64,000 nucleotides of DNA from Crossiella equi. Lineage in GTDB: Bacteria > Actinomycetota > Actinomycetes > Mycobacteriales > Pseudonocardiaceae. Shown here piece by piece: positions 62,600 to 64,000 of this stretch. The translations under genes and the position numbers were made by a program. The notes below the pieces were generated by a model. That model was not told the origin of the DNA. It ran no database searches and was given only the letters and a program-made list of their open reading frames with translations. The stretch is taken from NCBI RefSeq assembly GCF_017876755.1, contig NZ_JAGIOO010000001.1, forward strand, positions 7,239,786-7,303,785, written 5' to 3'. Every line of letters starts with the position of its first letter. Position 1 is the stretch's first letter.

Positions 62600-62619
62600 A
62601 CTTCTGTAGTTTGGCGGGT

Positions 62620-63828
62620 ATGACGATCTCGTTGCCGAACGCACTGCCCCTCACCCGCCCCACCGGCTGCCCGTTCGACCCGCCGAGCGAGCTGAAGGAC
62701 CTGCGCGGGGCCGAGCCGATCGCGCGCATGCGCTACGCGGACGGCCACCTCGGCTGGGCGGTCACCAGCCATGCGCTGGCGCGGCAGATCCTGGCCGACC
62801 GCCGGTTCAGCTCGCGCGGCGAGCTCCGGCACATCCCGTTCGAGAGCGAACGGTTCAAGGACAAACCCTTGCCGCCCGTGCCCCGGGGCATGTTCATCCA
62901 GAACGACGACCCCGAGCACGGGCACTACCGCAAGCTGCTCACCGGCCAGTTCACCGTGCGCCGGATGAACGCGCTCATCCCCCGGATCGAGGCGATCGCC
63001 GACGAGCACCTGGAGGCCATGGCGCGCAAGGGCCCGCCCGCCGAACTGGTGCACGACTACGCGCTGGCCATCCCGTCCCTGGTCATCTGCGAGCTGCTCG
63101 GCGTGCCGTATGGGGAACGCGGCATCTTCCACGACCGCACGCGCCTGATGATGAACCTGGACAACGGCGACGACGTGGTCATGCAGGCAATGGGGGACAT
63201 GTACGCCTACCTGGGCGGGCTGGTGGCGCGCAAGCAGGAGCACCCGACCGACGACATCCTCGGCGGCCTGGTCGAGGGTGGCCAGCTGGACACCGAGGAG
63301 CTGGTCTCCTTCGCCCTGCTGCTGCTCACCGCGGGCCACGAGACCACCGCGAACATGCTCGGCCTCGGAGTTTTCGCGTTGCTCAGCAACCCGGAGCAGC
63401 TCAAGGCGCTCCAGGAGGACCCGGCGCTGGTCGAGCCCGCGGTGGAGGAGCTGCTGCGCTACCTCACCATCACCCACTTCGGACTGATGCGCGCCGCCCT
63501 GGAGGACGTCGAGATCGGCGGGGTCACCGTGCGCGCGGGGGAGTGCGTGCTCGTGCACACCCCGACCGCCAACCGCGACCCGGAGAAGTTCACCCACCCC
63601 GATCAGCTCGACCTGCGCCGGCACGCGGGCCAGCACCTCGCCTTCGGCCACGGCGTGCACCAGTGCCTCGGCCAGCAGCTGGCCCGGGTTGAGATGCGCA
63701 TCGGGTTCAGCAAGCTGTTCCGGCGCTTCCCGACGCTGCGCCTGGCCGTGCCCGCCGAGGAGGTCCCGATGCGCACCCGCATGGGCATCTACGGCGTGCA
63801 CAGCCTGCCCGTCACCTGGGAGTCCTGA
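62620..63828 (+). CDS. Cytochrome P450
   Basis: 402 residues from ATG 62620. I-helix motif AGHETT (about residue 240), ExxR in EELLRYL, and heme ligand region FGHGVHQCLGQQLAR. Bacterial class I type, close to CYP105/107-like enzymes by these motifs. These hydroxylate many secondary metabolites and xenobiotics. A ferredoxin starts 1 nt after its stop. Confidence 0.95.
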   Translation: MTISLPNALPLTRPTGCPFDPPSELKDLRGAEPIARMRYADGHLGWAVTSHALARQILADRRFSSRGELRHIPFESERFKDKPLPPVPRGMFIQNDDPEHGHYRKLLTGQFTVRRMNALIPRIEAIADEHLEAMARKGPPAELVHDYALAIPSLVICELLGVPYGERGIFHDRTRLMMNLDNGDDVVMQAMGDMYAYLGGLVARKQEHPTDDILGGLVEGGQLDTEELVSFALLLLTAGHETTANMLGLGVFALLSNPEQLKALQEDPALVEPAVEELLRYLTITHFGLMRAALEDVEIGGVTVRAGECVLVHTPTANRDPEKFTHPDQLDLRRHAGQHLAFGHGVHQCLGQQLARVEMRIGFSKLFRRFPTLRLAVPAEEVPMRTRMGIYGVHSLPVTWES

Positions 63829-63829
63829 C

Positions 63830-64000
63830 ATGCGCGTGTTCGCCGACCGGGACCGGTGCTGCGGTGCGGGCATGTGCGCGCTCACCGCGCCCTCGGTCTT
63901 CGACCAGGACGAGGACGCGGGCCGGGTGGTCGTGCTGGCCGAGGTGCCCGGGCCGGACGCGGAAGGCCCGGTCCGGGAGGCCGTGCAGCTGTGCCCGGCC
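63830..64000 (+). CDS. P450-associated ferredoxin, cut by the window end
   Basis: First 57 codons only. MRVFADRDRCCGAGMCALTAP is the cluster-binding start of single 3Fe-4S (or 4Fe-4S) ferredoxins that feed P450s. A later LCPA is the final Cys-Pro of the site. ATG 1 nt after the P450 stop. Confidence 0.9.
   Translation, partial: MRVFADRDRCCGAGMCALTAPSVFDQDEDAGRVVVLAEVPGPDAEGPVREAVQLCPA

Overview
The window is 64 kb of very GC-rich DNA with frequent GTG starts and tightly overlapped operons. An mce operon, an ESX/WXG100-type cassette, an erythromycin-resistance-type Erm with a Gly/Arg-rich tail, an ECF42-like sigma factor and LAL regulators point to a filamentous actinobacterium, most likely Pseudonocardiaceae or a close relative. 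No ribosomal or other diagnostic marker is present, so genus is not claimed.

Left end (1-2.9 kb): a sulfane-sulfur detoxification locus, with a TauE-type exporter, a persulfide dioxygenase-rhodanese fusion (CstB-like), a 53-residue Cys-rich protein and a CsoR/CstR repressor. Four GTACCCC/GGGGTAT-type palindromes are scattered across their promoters. Next (2.9-6.5 kb) is a three-gene redox operon: FAD/NAD(P) enzyme, class II aldolase and VAO-type flavoprotein. From 6.8 to 10 kb the DNA is decayed: a frameshifted LuxR/ATPase pseudogene, tRNA-Val(GAC), an internally deleted IS3-type element with 20-bp terminal repeats, a lipoprotein gene, a truncated DUF6973 gene, and a second copy of the 3' part of the tRNA that looks like an attachment-site scar.

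10-28.4 kb: a STAND ATPase with 14 WD40 repeats; a MycE-type methyltransferase behind an ECF42-like sigma factor and its DGPF partner; a tannase-family esterase and an epoxide-hydrolase-like lipoprotein next to a LAL regulator; a DUF4041/T5orf172 protein with a DUF2510-PH protein; and two 23S rRNA methyltransferase genes (RlmA/TlrB-like and Erm) that overlap tail to tail by 125 bp. Erm sits directly behind a YbdK-type carboxylate-amine ligase. A uridine-kinase-like gene follows.

28.4-39.3 kb is mostly metabolic and housekeeping: tdh-kbl (threonine to glycine), PadR plus an FtsX-type permease with no ATPase beside it, a PLP ammonia-lyase with a YheO/DauR-type regulator, and a Ski2-like DUF3516 helicase.

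39.3-51.2 kb is the most unusual region. A complete mceA-F plus two mce-associated genes has no yrbE permeases. In their place are secreted DUF6801-type proteins, and the operon is followed by a second DUF6801 unit. The same CCTAC-N6-GTAGG palindrome and TTTTGTCATT motif lie upstream of both units.

51.2-64 kb: a large secreted subtilase, a class I terpene synthase, a six-gene ESX-type cassette (two YbaB-like proteins, two T7SS-type proteins, two paralogous lipoproteins), an ArsR regulator divergent from an MFS exporter with a perfect operator-like palindrome between them, and a P450-ferredoxin pair cut by the window end.
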